This document shows, in pieces, positions 26,748-35,701 of a DNA stretch of 64,000 bases (position 1 is its first letter; each line of letters begins with the position of its first letter). Below the pieces are notes generated by a model. It was not told where the DNA came from and did no database searches. It saw nothing but the letters and a program-made list of their open reading frames with translations. This stretch comes from Rhodoferax sp. (GTDB taxonomy: Bacteria; Pseudomonadota; Gammaproteobacteria; Burkholderiales; Burkholderiaceae_C), in NCBI RefSeq assembly GCF_018063565.1, contig NZ_JAGPBB010000007.1, forward strand, positions 1 to 64,000, written 5' to 3'. Both the position numbers and the translations under genes were made by a program.

Positions 26748-27230
26748 TCATGGTGTGCCGTTGAGTCTTTTGACCGCAGCCAGCATGGCGCGGGCCCCGT
26801 CATGGGGGGCATTGGTGCGTGGCCCGGTCGCCTCGGGCTGAATCAGCGAGGCGATCTCCTCACTTTGCGAGCGCGCCAGCAGTAGCGCCTGACGCACCTG
26901 GGTGGCGGTGAGGCCTTGTGCTAGAAAACCCGCAATGCGGGTGGTCTGGCCCGCCAACTGGCACAGTTGGGCGATCTCCACGGCCTGCGCTTGCACCTCA
27001 CTGGCCGACCCAGCGTCACTCTCTGGTGCATCGGACTGGGGCGGCAGCGGTTGGGCCACCCCCTCGGCCTGCGCCGGATCGGTGTCCGCTGCGGGTGGTT
27101 CGCTGGAGAGAAGGTCGTCTTGGTCTGGCCTGTCCACGGATGTGCAGGAGGATGTGGTTGCGGATGTGGATGCGGATGCGGATGCGGATGCGGGGTGGGG
27201 CGCAGGTTTTGGCTGCAGGTCTTGCGTCAT
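26748..27230 (-). CDS. Nested scaffold protein (lambda Nu3-like internal start)
   Basis: Inside the protease gene, in the same frame, an ATG at 27230 (MTQDLQPKPAP) is preceded by AAGGAG with 7 nt spacing, a strong ribosome site. It would give a 160-residue acidic, Ala/Ser-rich protein with helical ends, like lambda Nu3, the scaffold encoded within gene C. The ribosome site and the position exactly at the domain boundary support real use. Confidence 0.72.
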   Translation of the reverse strand: MTQDLQPKPAPHPASASASASTSATTSSCTSVDRPDQDDLLSSEPPAADTDPAQAEGVAQPLPPQSDAPESDAGSASEVQAQAVEIAQLCQLAGQTTRIAGFLAQGLTATQVRQALLLARSQSEEIASLIQPEATGPRTNAPHDGARAMLAAVKRLNGTP

Positions 27231-28190
27231 CAGGGACTCCTTGGGGTTGGGGTTGGAAATGGGTGTCATCGGTTGGACACTGGCGCTGAACAATGCGTGG
27301 ACCGATGGCCGGGCCACGAAAGCGGCAAACTCGCCCAGCAGTTGATCCGAGCGGACCATGGCATCGGCCAGTCCCACCTCGACTGCATTCGGCCCAAAGA
27401 AGCAGGCAGCCTGGGTGGCGCGCACCGCTTTGGGTGTCAGGGTGCGCATGCCCGCGACATGATCGACAAACAGGCCATACAAACGATCGACTTCGGCCTG
27501 TAGCCGGGCGGTCGAGCCCGGATTGAGCGGTTCATGCGGGGAGAGATCGGCTTTGAAGTCCCCGGCAGTCAGCGCAGTAAAGCGGTATCCCTGCTGGATG
27601 TCACGGGCCGACTGGTCAACATGCATGGCAAGCACACCAATAGAGCCCAGTGCACTGGTCTGGGTGACCAGGACGCGCGAAGCGGCGCATGCAAGCGCAT
27701 AGGCCGCCGACAAAGCGCTGTCGCTGGCCAGCGCCCAAACCGGCTTTGCCGCATCAATCTCGCGAATGCGCTGTGCCAGTTCAAAAACGCCACCGGCTTC
27801 TCCGCCGGGAGAGTCGATGTCAAGCAATATTCCAGAAATTGAGGGATCAGCCGCCGCCGATTCGAGTTTTTGCCCGATTTCTGCGTAACTCGTCAGACCG
27901 GACTGGGCATCAATGCCGATACTGCGGCGCACCAGCGAGCCGCTGATGCCAATCACCGCAATGCCGCTGGCGGCGCTGGCAAGGTTTGGCCCGAGTTCCA
28001 GCAGTGACGCCGGATTGGATCGCGCCAGGCGGGTGGTGAAAGGGGGATTTTCTGGAGCAGTCGATGGCTGCGCCTCACCAGGCGTCCAGTCAATCCGACT
28101 GCCCAGCACGTTGAGAATGATGTCGAGCTTGGAGCGCGCAAGCAACAGCGGCGTCCCATAGAGTCGGGCTGCCAAATGGGGCAAAAACAT
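26748..28190 (-). CDS. S49-family head maturation protease with C-terminal scaffold region
   Basis: The 480-residue protein has an N-terminal SppA/ClpP-type protease domain (about 75-300) with LLDIDSPGGEAGG and the nucleophile S161 in LSAAYALA, followed by the ALGSIGVL block. This is the lambda gpC type, which processes head proteins. The C-terminal part (about 320-480) is Ala/Ser/Gln/Asp-rich with helical segments, as in scaffolds. An internal start at 27230 can make this part alone. A run of Ser-Ala repeats is encoded by hexamers at 27161-27190. Confidence 0.9.
   Translation of the reverse strand: MFLPHLAARLYGTPLLLARSKLDIILNVLGSRIDWTPGEAQPSTAPENPPFTTRLARSNPASLLELGPNLASAASGIAVIGISGSLVRRSIGIDAQSGLTSYAEIGQKLESAAADPSISGILLDIDSPGGEAGGVFELAQRIREIDAAKPVWALASDSALSAAYALACAASRVLVTQTSALGSIGVLAMHVDQSARDIQQGYRFTALTAGDFKADLSPHEPLNPGSTARLQAEVDRLYGLFVDHVAGMRTLTPKAVRATQAACFFGPNAVEVGLADAMVRSDQLLGEFAAFVARPSVHALFSASVQPMTPISNPNPKESLMTQDLQPKPAPHPASASASASTSATTSSCTSVDRPDQDDLLSSEPPAADTDPAQAEGVAQPLPPQSDAPESDAGSASEVQAQAVEIAQLCQLAGQTTRIAGFLAQGLTATQVRQALLLARSQSEEIASLIQPEATGPRTNAPHDGARAMLAAVKRLNGTP
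27161..27190. repeat. Hexanucleotide repeat within the scaffold region
   Basis: Five tandem CGGATG units (one with T in the first position) encode alternating Ser and Ala residues in the linker of the protease/scaffold protein. The multiple of three keeps the frame, so copy number can change linker length without frameshift. Confidence 0.8.
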
Positions 28191-28192
28191 GG

Positions 28193-29719
28193 TCAGTTTC
28201 CTTTACGGGAGGCGTTGGCAGGTGCTTGTGGCGCAACACCTGTGGTTCCGACTTGTGCTGTGCCTTGATCAAACCTCGGGTCCGAGTCAAGAACCAGACC
28301 TAAACCATCGGCGCGCGCGTTGTCGGCGGCAATCTCCCGATCCACGTCCTCGGCGTCATATCCATTGGCAGAAATTGCCTCCGATCGGCTCATCAGTCCA
28401 CAGCGGATTGCTGCCTTCATGGCATCGGCCTCCTTGAGGGGATCGACCCACTGCCAACCCTGTGGGATCCATTTGCACGCTTGATAGTCCCGACGCTGTC
28501 CCGCGTGGCTGATGTAGTCTGGCAGCACCAGGGTGCCTTCGAGTACGGCCTGATCCATCCAGGCATTCCAGACCGGTCGGCACAGTTGGTGCACGATGAC
28601 ACCATGCTGCAAAGCCTCAACGCGGCGACGAAACTCCAGCAGCCCGGCACGAATCGACGAATAGTTCACCTGGGTGAGGTCACCCGTGAGTTGTTCATAA
28701 GTGACCCCCATGGCCGCAGCCACGGCACGAAACTGCATGCGCAGGAACTCCGAGTACGAACCGCCCACATCCGCCGGTTGCGAGAACTTGATGTCTTCGC
28801 CGGGCTCGAGTATTTGCATGGTGCCGGGTTCAAGGCCAGCCAGGGCCACGCCATTGGGGTTGGGCAAGCCTTCGCCCAGCAGGTTGTCTTCAGGCGTCAG
28901 GCGGGTCACGAAACCGGCAAACATGGCGGCAGTTTTCTTGCGCACCAGCTCGGCGTCGTCGTACTGGTCCAGGTCGTGCAGTTTGACCAGGGCGCGCGCC
29001 AGCCACGGCTCACCGCGGATTTGCCCCGGGCGCAGTGGCCGGTACAGATGCACAATTTCTCGTGCATCCACGCGGACGGTGCTGACATCGCCTGCACCCG
29101 ACATGGGCGTCAGTGAACCGTCCTGAGGATGTGAGCGGTACAGGTGGTATGCCACCCGCCTGCCCAGTCGGTCAAACTCGATGCCCGCGCGAATCAGGTT
29201 GCCGTTTTCTGCCGTGGTGTTCATATTGGCAGGCAGATGCTCGGGCTCCAGGACCTGCAACTGCAGGCCCACACTCAAACCGTCGTCGGCGCGGCGATAG
29301 CGCAGTCGCACCAGGGCTTCACCGCCTTCGAGCATGGCGCGACAGGCCATGGCCTGAAGGCCGTAAAAGTCGGTTAGTCCTGCGGCATCGGCATCGACAC
29401 ACCAGTTTCGCCAAAGCGCCTGAACCGCCTCCCGCTGCGCCGATTGGGTGAGCATGGACTGCGGTTTGATACCGGTGCCGATGGCGTTGGCCACATAGGA
29501 CTCCAGCGCGGCGTTGGCCCAGGCATTGCGACGCACCAGATCACGGCTTTTGGCGCGCAGCTCGTTCTGATTGAACAGCATGGCGGCAACCGCACCCGGG
29601 TTGCCGACCGACCAGGCCAGCGCGCGCCTGCCGGTGCCCACGCCGTCATAGGTGGGTGTCGCCGCCAGGAAGCGCCGTCGCACCGACTGAAACCAGGCTT
29701 TCAAGGGTAGGGCGGCCAT
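28193..29719 (-). CDS. Portal protein (lambda gpB-like)
   Basis: The 508-residue protein matches lambda-type portals: RALAWSVGNPGAVAAMLFNQNELRAKSRDLVRRN at the start (about 28-62), the VNYSSIRAGLLEFRR motif near 355, and QLCRPVWNAWMD. It forms the dodecameric ring for DNA entry and tail attachment. It lies between the gpW gene and the protease gene, separated from each by only 0-2 bp, as in the lambda W-B-C order. Confidence 0.94.
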   Translation of the reverse strand: MAALPLKAWFQSVRRRFLAATPTYDGVGTGRRALAWSVGNPGAVAAMLFNQNELRAKSRDLVRRNAWANAALESYVANAIGTGIKPQSMLTQSAQREAVQALWRNWCVDADAAGLTDFYGLQAMACRAMLEGGEALVRLRYRRADDGLSVGLQLQVLEPEHLPANMNTTAENGNLIRAGIEFDRLGRRVAYHLYRSHPQDGSLTPMSGAGDVSTVRVDAREIVHLYRPLRPGQIRGEPWLARALVKLHDLDQYDDAELVRKKTAAMFAGFVTRLTPEDNLLGEGLPNPNGVALAGLEPGTMQILEPGEDIKFSQPADVGGSYSEFLRMQFRAVAAAMGVTYEQLTGDLTQVNYSSIRAGLLEFRRRVEALQHGVIVHQLCRPVWNAWMDQAVLEGTLVLPDYISHAGQRRDYQACKWIPQGWQWVDPLKEADAMKAAIRCGLMSRSEAISANGYDAEDVDREIAADNARADGLGLVLDSDPRFDQGTAQVGTTGVAPQAPANASRKGN

Positions 29720-29941
29720 TCAGGTCCCTTTGCCGGTGTTGATCTGGATCTGCCGGGCGGCACCTGGCCACAGTCCTGTGGCAGCGGCTTGCTCAAGCAG
29801 GCCCCGTTTGACCTCGCGGATGGCCAGTCGAAGTTCCTCGATGGAGCGGTACTCGACGGTCTTGTCGCCAAACGTGACTCGGCGTTCGCCTTGCGAGAGC
29901 GCCGATTGAAGCGCCTGGAGTTGGTCTTGGGTGAATGACAT
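29720..29941 (-). CDS. Head-tail connector gpW family protein
   Basis: Starting at MSFTQDQLQALQ (29941), the 73-residue protein shows the gpW pattern of two helices around a beta hairpin (RRVTFGDKTVEYRSIEELR). It sits just upstream of the portal gene, as lambda W does, and would plug the portal before the tail joins. A longer upstream frame lacks phage-like sequence and was not used. Confidence 0.85.
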   Translation of the reverse strand: MSFTQDQLQALQSALSQGERRVTFGDKTVEYRSIEELRLAIREVKRGLLEQAAATGLWPGAARQIQINTGKGT

Positions 29942-30009
29942 GAGTGAATGACACAAGTGAAGGACCTGGGAGAAGAGCTCGGGGATGGCATCGGGTTGAC
30001 AGCGGCACA

Positions 30010-30411
30010 TCAGCGCCAAACCGTCAGATTCACTTCGAGAGCGGCCACCGGCAGGCCAAAGGCACTGCGGCAACTGATCTGAAGGAAGTCAGGCGTTTTG
30101 GCGGCCAGTTGCAGGTGCGCTTTTCCGGGTTTGAACCACGCCCACCAACAGCGGTGGGTGGCCTGACCCAGCCAGAAGTAGTTGGCATCGACCATGGCCA
30201 CAGCGAAGTTCACCTGGTACCGGCCCCTGGCGATGCGCTCAACGCCGGCCACGTTGTGACTGGCAAGCGCCCTAGGTTGCGTGTGAGCGCCACCGGTATC
30301 AGTGAAGCTCACCCAGGCCCGCGCCACACCGCCGTGTTCCGATGTGGTGTGGGCTTTGAGCTCTCTGGCCAGCGCCTGCGCCAACTCAGTGATGCGTTGG
30401 GACAGGGTCAT
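30010..30411 (-). CDS. Phage protein between terminase and gpW, unknown
   Basis: A 133-residue soluble protein beginning MTLSQRITELAQALARELKAH. The first helix resembles that of the neighbouring upstream protein. The rest is beta-rich with several aromatic residues (YFWLGQATHRCWWAWF), hinting at a virion component. It is an extra gene relative to the lambda order. I cannot assign a domain. Confidence 0.55.
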   Translation of the reverse strand: MTLSQRITELAQALARELKAHTTSEHGGVARAWVSFTDTGGAHTQPRALASHNVAGVERIARGRYQVNFAVAMVDANYFWLGQATHRCWWAWFKPGKAHLQLAAKTPDFLQISCRSAFGLPVAALEVNLTVWR

Positions 30412-30417
30412 GTTGGA

Positions 30418-30924
30418 TCAAACCAGCAGTGCCGCTTCAAACGCCGCGACAAAGTCGGTGTCGGTATTGCCGACATCGATGGCCGCAAGCGCTCCGATGT
30501 TCTGTCGTGCCTGCTGCTGCTCCGTTGCGGTCAAAGCCTGTGCAGCGTCAAAACGGACACGCTTGTCAACGGCAGCCAGCAGCGCGGCGATTCCCGACTG
30601 ATCGCTCTGAATCGCCGTTTGCAACTCCTTCAGTGTGTCAAATGCGGCATCGGCACCACCGAGCAGGTCGGCCTTGAGGGCATCAAGCAAGGTGGTGATC
30701 TTGGATGCCGAGAAGGTCGTGGCGGTGCCCGCCGCATTGGCGTCATTGATGACGGCAATGCCAGCCAGCGTCGTGATCTGACTGCGCAGCTCATTGATGC
30801 TGGAGACCAGATTGGTCTTGTCGGTGGTTGACAGGTTGGACAGGGTACCAACCTGCCCATAAATGGCCTTGAACTCGGCGGCCAGACGCAGAACCAGGGA
30901 TTCAAGACGTGTTTGCAAACTCAT
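30418..30924 (-). CDS. Phage helical protein, possibly tail fibre-like, unknown role
   Basis: The start MSLQTRLESLVLRLA (30924) is used. The 168-residue product contains segments familiar from phage tail or neck proteins: TTDKTNLVSSINEL, ALKADLLGGADAAFDTLKEL and LTATEQQQARQNIGA. It is predicted to be trimeric and helical. Its location between terminase and portal genes is unusual for such a protein, so it may be a head or neck appendage. Confidence 0.6.
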   Translation of the reverse strand: MSLQTRLESLVLRLAAEFKAIYGQVGTLSNLSTTDKTNLVSSINELRSQITTLAGIAVINDANAAGTATTFSASKITTLLDALKADLLGGADAAFDTLKELQTAIQSDQSGIAALLAAVDKRVRFDAAQALTATEQQQARQNIGALAAIDVGNTDTDFVAAFEAALLV

Positions 30925-31031
30925 GGGGAAGACTCCAAAAAAAGAAAGGACAAATAGGACGGCACCGAGGTGCCAGGAAGTACCGGACACCGCAGTGCCC
31001 GGCGTCAGACAGTCGTCAACAGATCTTGGCC

Positions 31032-33086
31032 CTAGCGTTTAAGCCAGGGACTGCGGATCACGCGCCGACTGAATACGGGTGGCCCGGAAGTGGTGATGCC
31101 AGCGCGAACATCACTGTTCTGGCTGGCATCACTGTGCTTTTGGGGCATGGTCATGGGTACAGGCATCACCGGTGCGACCCTTGCATCGGGCGGCGCGAGT
31201 CCCAGTTGTTTTTGAAGCTCACGCCAGTGGCGCTCCTCAAAGCGGTCCAGTCCGGCACTGCTGGCCGCTGCCCGGGCGTAGACATAGCAATCCAGTGCCT
31301 CGTTACGCTCACGCATCTTCTGCCATTCCCGGTGGGCAAAGCCGCCTCTGTCGTGGCGGGTATGCAAACTTTCAGCGCACAGCTGCTGCACAAATTCCGC
31401 ATCGACTTTGGGCAGATGCACGAAGCCTGCCGGATAGAGCAGGGTGGATCCGTCGGCTGCCAGGTCGGCGCTTTTTCTCAGGTTGTTGTAAAACTCCATC
31501 TTGGCCATGCCCGCAGCCACCGAATACAGCTTGATGCCCCGGCGCAGTTTTTTGCCACCCTGGGTCACATCGACCGCCGTGGGCGTACCGATCAAGGCGG
31601 CACCGCCCATGGCACCGGCGCGCATGCCTTTGACGGGCATGAGTCGGGGGTCGTGGCAACTGCGGGCAAATGCATAGGCCTCCTGGGTTGCAAAGCCGGT
31701 GTCAAGCGCCAGCCGTGCCAAAGGCATCAGCGCACCACTGTCGTGTGTCCAGTGTTCGACCAGCATCAGGGCCAGCTGTTGCCACACCGTATCGCGTGCG
31801 GTGTCACCCATCAACACCCTGTGTTCCACCAGCCAGGACTCCTTGCCACGGCCAAAGGCCCAAATCGACACCTCCAGCCGGTCCTTCTGCACGTCGGCTC
31901 CTGCCACCAGAAGCAGGCCACCCATGGGGACGGTGCCGATGCGGTAGTCCTCCCGGCGTTCCAGCAAGCGCTGCCAGTCCGGTGCTTCGCCTTCTTCAAG
32001 CCAGGTCTCACCCAGTTCGGTGTTCTTAAAGGTCTTGATTGCCGCGGCCGATCCGGATTCTTTGCTGACCGCACTCTCCCAGGCCGCTGCCACATCGCGC
32101 CAGCTACGCCAGCCGATCGGGCTGTACAGGGAGGACAGGTGAAACCCGGCGGTCTTTTGACGTCCTTTTGCGTCTTTGACACTCTCTTGCGTGACCATGC
32201 TTTGCCATTGGCCCAGCTCGAGCATTCGCGTCTTATGGTGCTCTGCAATCGGCTGTTCACAGGACTCGCACACATAGGCTGCGGTCTCAGGTTTGGCTTT
32301 TTCCCAGCGCAGCTGCTCAAAACGCAGCCATTGGCGGTGGTCACAGTGCGGACAGGGAACAAAGTAGCGTCGCTGGTCGGATGCCTCGTATTCACGCTCG
32401 ATGGCCGACACGCCGGAGATGGTCGGGGTCGATACGATAAAAATCTTGCGCCGCGTGAAGGTGCGCGTTCGGGCTTCGGCAAGCGAAATTGCATCGCCTT
32501 CGCCTTCTACGTCCAGAGGGTAGCCGTCTACTTCGTCCAGGAACAAGTAGCGCACCGGCATGGACCGCAGGCCCACCGCGCTGTTGGCACCGGTCATCAC
32601 CAACACCCCCCCTCTGAACTCTTTGGCCAGGATGGTGTTGCCGGAATCGCGCGATCGGGCCGGTGAAATCAATTCACGCAGAGCTGTGGACTCCTCAATC
32701 AAGGGGTCAATGCGCTGCTTTGAGTTGCGCTTGGCCATGTCCACCGTCGGCCAGACCGCCATCATGGGACCGGGCGCATGGTGGATCACATAGCCGATCC
32801 AGTTGCTGCCCATTTCCGTCGCACCGAGTTGCGCAGCCTTCATGAACACTACCCGCTCCAGCGGTGAGTTCGGTGACAGGCAGTCCATGATCTCCTTCAA
32901 GTACGGCGTGCGATTGGTTCGCCAGCGGCCCGGCTCCGCAGAGGCCTTGCTGGAGAGCATGCGGTGTTGGTCTGACCACTCAGACACCGATAGCAGCGGG
33001 TCTGGGGTCATACCCGCTGCCCAGGCGCGCTCGATTTCGCTCGCACCTTCGTAGTGATCGGTTTCAGTATCGGTATCGGGGTTCAT
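31032..33086 (-). CDS. Terminase large subunit (gpA family)
   Basis: The 684-residue protein packages DNA into the prohead. The ATPase domain has a Walker A-like KAAQLGATEMG (about 83-93) and Walker B LFLDEVDGYP (about 182-191). A zinc-ribbon pair CPHC and CESC follows near 250 and 285. The C-terminal nuclease domain starts around residue 400 (VAGADVQKDRLEV). Length and motifs are those of lambda gpA-type terminases, which cut cos sites. It overlaps the small subunit by 1 bp. Confidence 0.95.
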   Translation of the reverse strand: MNPDTDTETDHYEGASEIERAWAAGMTPDPLLSVSEWSDQHRMLSSKASAEPGRWRTNRTPYLKEIMDCLSPNSPLERVVFMKAAQLGATEMGSNWIGYVIHHAPGPMMAVWPTVDMAKRNSKQRIDPLIEESTALRELISPARSRDSGNTILAKEFRGGVLVMTGANSAVGLRSMPVRYLFLDEVDGYPLDVEGEGDAISLAEARTRTFTRRKIFIVSTPTISGVSAIEREYEASDQRRYFVPCPHCDHRQWLRFEQLRWEKAKPETAAYVCESCEQPIAEHHKTRMLELGQWQSMVTQESVKDAKGRQKTAGFHLSSLYSPIGWRSWRDVAAAWESAVSKESGSAAAIKTFKNTELGETWLEEGEAPDWQRLLERREDYRIGTVPMGGLLLVAGADVQKDRLEVSIWAFGRGKESWLVEHRVLMGDTARDTVWQQLALMLVEHWTHDSGALMPLARLALDTGFATQEAYAFARSCHDPRLMPVKGMRAGAMGGAALIGTPTAVDVTQGGKKLRRGIKLYSVAAGMAKMEFYNNLRKSADLAADGSTLLYPAGFVHLPKVDAEFVQQLCAESLHTRHDRGGFAHREWQKMRERNEALDCYVYARAAASSAGLDRFEERHWRELQKQLGLAPPDARVAPVMPVPMTMPQKHSDASQNSDVRAGITTSGPPVFSRRVIRSPWLKR

Positions 33087-33661
33087 TAATCCACACTGAC
33101 CTGCAAATTGCCCAACTCCTGCAGGTGCTCGCGCACCGCGTTCTCCAGCGCCACGTGCATGGTGTGCGCATCCAGTTCCAATTTGGCGGCCATCTGGGCC
33201 GATACCCGTGCTGGCCAGTTCAGCCAGGCATCCCGTTCACTCCTGGCCAGTTTGAACACATGGGCAATCGCTTGCGGCCGATCAATGAGTTCACCCTTGA
33301 GTCTGGCCAGGCGTACCTTGTTGGTCTGCGCTTTGACCACCTCATTGACGGTTCGCGCTTGCAGTAGTGAGGTGCCGCCTGAACCCCCTGTGCCACCTGT
33401 GCCAGCACCGAGTTTGCTCGCAGCACCTGCGGCATGTCTTTGACCCTCACCACTGTCTGTCTCCTGCGCCTTGACCTTGACGGTGGCCTGTTGAGTACCG
33501 GTCCTGGGCGCACTGGTGTTGCGCGCCCACTGCGCGTCGGCCTGATCGGGATCAATCGTGCCGTCGGCCTGAGCCTGGATGCGACCGCTACGGATGGCCT
33601 TGTGAACGGCCGTGTCGGTAACCCCGCGATGACGGGCGTAGGCGCGAATCGATAGTCCCAT
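33086..33661 (-). CDS. Terminase small subunit (Nu1-like)
   Basis: The 191-residue protein opens with a winged-helix/HTH, SIRAYARHRGVTDTAVHKAI, as in Nu1-type small terminase subunits that bind the packaging site. A Gly/Thr-rich linker (about 65-100) leads to a helical oligomerisation region (VVKAQTNKVRLARLKGELID and beyond). It is the first gene of the long minus-strand late operon, so a late promoter should lie in 33662-33830. Confidence 0.88.
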   Translation of the reverse strand: MGLSIRAYARHRGVTDTAVHKAIRSGRIQAQADGTIDPDQADAQWARNTSAPRTGTQQATVKVKAQETDSGEGQRHAAGAASKLGAGTGGTGGSGGTSLLQARTVNEVVKAQTNKVRLARLKGELIDRPQAIAHVFKLARSERDAWLNWPARVSAQMAAKLELDAHTMHVALENAVREHLQELGNLQVSVD

Positions 33662-33829
33662 GGGTGGTGCGTTTGTTCTTCATTGCAAGGTCTGCCGGGC
33701 CTTGGATGCAGGAATAAATGAATGCAAATTTGTAGATTTGTTTTCAAGCAACTTCCCGAAACTTTGCCCGCAAACTGGGGTGTGGCTTTGAAGCAAAAGG
33801 TGATTCAGAAGATCAAAAAATGATGCGAA

Positions 33830-33868
33830 TTGACTTGGCTTCACAAGAAAGGAGCGTCTTCATAGAGG
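33830..33868 (+). repeat. Upstream repeat element, copy 1
   Basis: This element aligns without gaps with copies 2-4 over about 40 nt: TTGACTTGGCTTC, a variable stretch, then AGCGTC and TTCATAGAGG. Its core TTGGCT is 87 nt before the ATG of the 33922 gene. Here the element happens to be in frame with the downstream gene (reads IDLASQERSVFIE). It may be a control element or the relic of a leader peptide. Confidence 0.75.
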
Positions 33869-33921
33869 TGTTGCAGCAATCCTGCTCAACGCGAAAAAAC
33901 CCAACCGAAAGGACGCACATC

Positions 33922-34185
33922 ATGAGTAACACAGCAACCCCATCCACCACGCAAGTGGCCGAGCAACTTCGAGACATCCAAGCAGAGTTGATTGACTTAC
34001 TTGATCAAGCACAGCGTCTGCTGCGCACCGCCCCAAGCATCACCCGCGAGCGCGCCCAGAGCTACTGGCTGGCACACGCCCGCATGGCCATCACCAAAAA
34101 CCACAGTTACTTGGGCGGCTCCATGGTTGACATGGACGACACCATTGCCGAGTTGGAAAACGCCAATCATGTTGATGCATCCTGA
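33922..34185 (+). CDS. Small phage accessory protein, unknown
   Basis: The start MSNTATPSTTQ is chosen because GAAAGGA precedes it; the frame is open further up through the repeat element. The 87-residue helical protein contains AEQLRDIQAELIDLLDQAQRLL, a probable amphipathic helix, and a C-terminal MVDMDDTIAELENA. It may dimerise. It is the first gene of the plus-strand accessory cluster. No family is recognised. Confidence 0.65.
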   Translation: MSNTATPSTTQVAEQLRDIQAELIDLLDQAQRLLRTAPSITRERAQSYWLAHARMAITKNHSYLGGSMVDMDDTIAELENANHVDAS

Positions 34186-34266
34186 TCAGTGCATCGCACC
34201 ACCGGTCAAACCGGCCATACCAGGGACCTGTTTGACCTTTCGGTTCACCTATTTCCGCCTTGCACT

Positions 34267-34557
34267 ATGAACAAGAAGACGATCGAAACCCTGGCGCACC
34301 AGCTTGGACGAACCGCTTTGATCAGCTTGCTACGCATCTGCCCGGCGATTGGTCAAGCCACAAAAGAACAACAGGATGTGGCCTGTGCAGCGATGCGCGA
34401 CCATGCGCCCCAGGTCATTGATGAATTGCTGGACCAAATCGACGAGGCACCCTGGGTGGCCCATGCGGCTTTCGCCCTGGCAGCGTTGGCGTTGGCGCAG
34501 GCAGGCAAGCGGGCATTTTTTCAAGTCAACGGGGCAGCGTCAGATACAAGCGACTGA
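34267..34557 (+). CDS. Small phage accessory protein, unknown
   Basis: A 96-residue Ala-rich, helical protein starting MNKKTIETLAHQLG. A hydrophobic helix near 70-85 (HAAFALAALALAQAG) may be buried or membrane-associated. It follows the previous gene by 81 bp and lacks a clear copy of the upstream repeat, so it may be cotranscribed with that gene. Confidence 0.55.
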   Translation: MNKKTIETLAHQLGRTALISLLRICPAIGQATKEQQDVACAAMRDHAPQVIDELLDQIDEAPWVAHAAFALAALALAQAGKRAFFQVNGAASDTSD

Positions 34558-34584
34558 CCAAACCAAGAATAAAAAAAGTTCGAA

Positions 34585-34624
34585 ATTGACTTGGCTTCAC
34601 AAGCACACAGCGCGTTACTACAAC
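34585..34624 (+). repeat. Upstream repeat element, copy 2
   Basis: The sequence reads ATTGACTTGGCTTC, then CACAGCGCGTTACTAC, and continues as ATCGCAACCAACCCAACGG before the next ATG, nearly identical to copy 4 right up to the start codon. TTGGCT lies 64 nt ahead of the ATG at 34655. In the frame equivalent to copy 4 it reads EIDLASQAHSALLQPSQPTQ and stops just before the gene. Confidence 0.8.
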
Positions 34625-34654
34625 CATCGCAACCAACCCAACGGAAGAATTGAA

Positions 34655-34864
34655 ATGTCAACCACCATCGACAACATTTTTGCCCTGATCGCCAAAGAAC
34701 ACCTCTTGATCGAGACCCTTGAAACACGCAACTCTGACCGCCTTGACTTCCACGATGTCTCAGTCTGGGGTGTTCGCAGTGCCTTGAAAGCCGCCTTTAA
34801 AGCAGGGGTTGAGTTGGGTGCATCCATGCCCAAACCGACAGCGTCGGAGATTGGCAAGGGCTAA
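34655..34864 (+). CDS. DUF6900-like small protein
   Basis: The 69-residue protein MSTTIDNIFALIAKEHLLIETLETR with DFHDVSVWGVRSALKAAFKAG resembles DUF6900 proteins, short alpha-helical proteins on proteobacterial mobile elements whose role is not known. The ATG follows the conserved end of repeat copy 2. The rest of the open frame upstream belongs to no recognisable protein. Confidence 0.72.
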   Translation: MSTTIDNIFALIAKEHLLIETLETRNSDRLDFHDVSVWGVRSALKAAFKAGVELGASMPKPTASEIGKG

Positions 34865-34887
34865 ACCCATCAGGACAGGCCACGCAG

Positions 34888-34926
34888 AAATCGCCTGGCT
34901 TGTCTTGCAAACAACGCGATTTTAAA
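34888..34926 (+). repeat. Upstream repeat element, copy 6 (divergent)
   Basis: A weaker version, CTGGCT followed by ACAACGCG and ATTTTA, lies 61 nt ahead of the 34956 gene. It aligns with the other copies only with a small gap, so membership is tentative; the consistent distance to a start codon is the main support. Confidence 0.4.
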
Positions 34927-34955
34927 TAGTCCACCCCACCCTGAAGGAGTCTCAA

Positions 34956-35678
34956 ATGAGCACCATCACATTGACCGCCACCCAGCAAGCGACGCTGGCC
35001 CATGCCATCCACCACACCGAAGGCCGCATCGAATGGTTTCCCGAAAGCATCAAAGGCGGCGCACGCCAGAAGGTGCTCACCGGCCTGTTCAACCGCGCCC
35101 TGATCACCAGCAACGGTGTTGACCATTTTGTGGCTGCCGAAGGTTACGATGCGCTGGGCTACCCCAGACCCGGCATTTGCAGCATCGCGCCAAACCTGGA
35201 ACTCGAGGCCGAAGTGGCGCAGGCCGAGGCGACCTGGGCGCATGCTGTGGAAACCAACGCGTCTGTCCCAGCTGATGAAGACGCGTCAGACGACATGTCC
35301 ATCAAGTTCGAGAGCCAGGCATGCCAGCAACACAGCGCCACGGGCTGCCACGGCCACCAGGGGGGTACTGATGCGCCAGCCACTGAAATCGGCGCCACAC
35401 AGGGCCATTCCTTGCCAGACATGGCACCCAGTGCAGCACCGGTAGAGCAGACCCCCATCAAAGTCGTGCGCACCCGCGAACACAGTAAGCAGGCCACCAT
35501 CATTGGGATGCTCCAACGTGCCGAGGGTGCCACCATCGCTCAGATTTGCGAGGCAACCGGCTGGCAAGCTCACACCGTGCGCGGCACCTTTGCCGGTGCC
35601 TTCAAAAAGAAGCTGGGCATGACCATCACATCAGTCAAAGCCCAAGGTGGTGAGCGGACCTACCGGGCCGCGGCCTAA
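34956..35678 (+). CDS. DUF3489-containing protein
   Basis: The 240-residue protein has an N-terminal domain (about 1-80, with FPESIKGGARQKVLTGLFNRALI), an acidic/Thr-rich linker, and a C-terminal DUF3489 helix-turn-helix-like domain (about 175-240: SKQATIIGMLQRAEGATIAQ, then GWQAHTVRGTFAGAFKKKLG). This domain probably binds nucleic acid. The ATG follows a GAAGGAG ribosome site. DUF3489 genes are frequent on mobile elements. The largest gene of the accessory cluster. Confidence 0.85.
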   Translation: MSTITLTATQQATLAHAIHHTEGRIEWFPESIKGGARQKVLTGLFNRALITSNGVDHFVAAEGYDALGYPRPGICSIAPNLELEAEVAQAEATWAHAVETNASVPADEDASDDMSIKFESQACQQHSATGCHGHQGGTDAPATEIGATQGHSLPDMAPSAAPVEQTPIKVVRTREHSKQATIIGMLQRAEGATIAQICEATGWQAHTVRGTFAGAFKKKLGMTITSVKAQGGERTYRAAA

Positions 35679-35701
35679 AAATTAACTCAAAGTGAAGCAG
35701 A

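Noticed and set aside
27161..27190. Tandem hexamers considered as a CRISPR or iteron array
   Set aside because: Units are only 6 bp without spacers, lie within a coding frame and encode Ser-Ala repeats.
30909..32666. Long plus-strand open frame of 585 codons
   Set aside because: It is antisense to the terminase large subunit, whose motifs are unmistakable; no family features are seen in the antisense frame.
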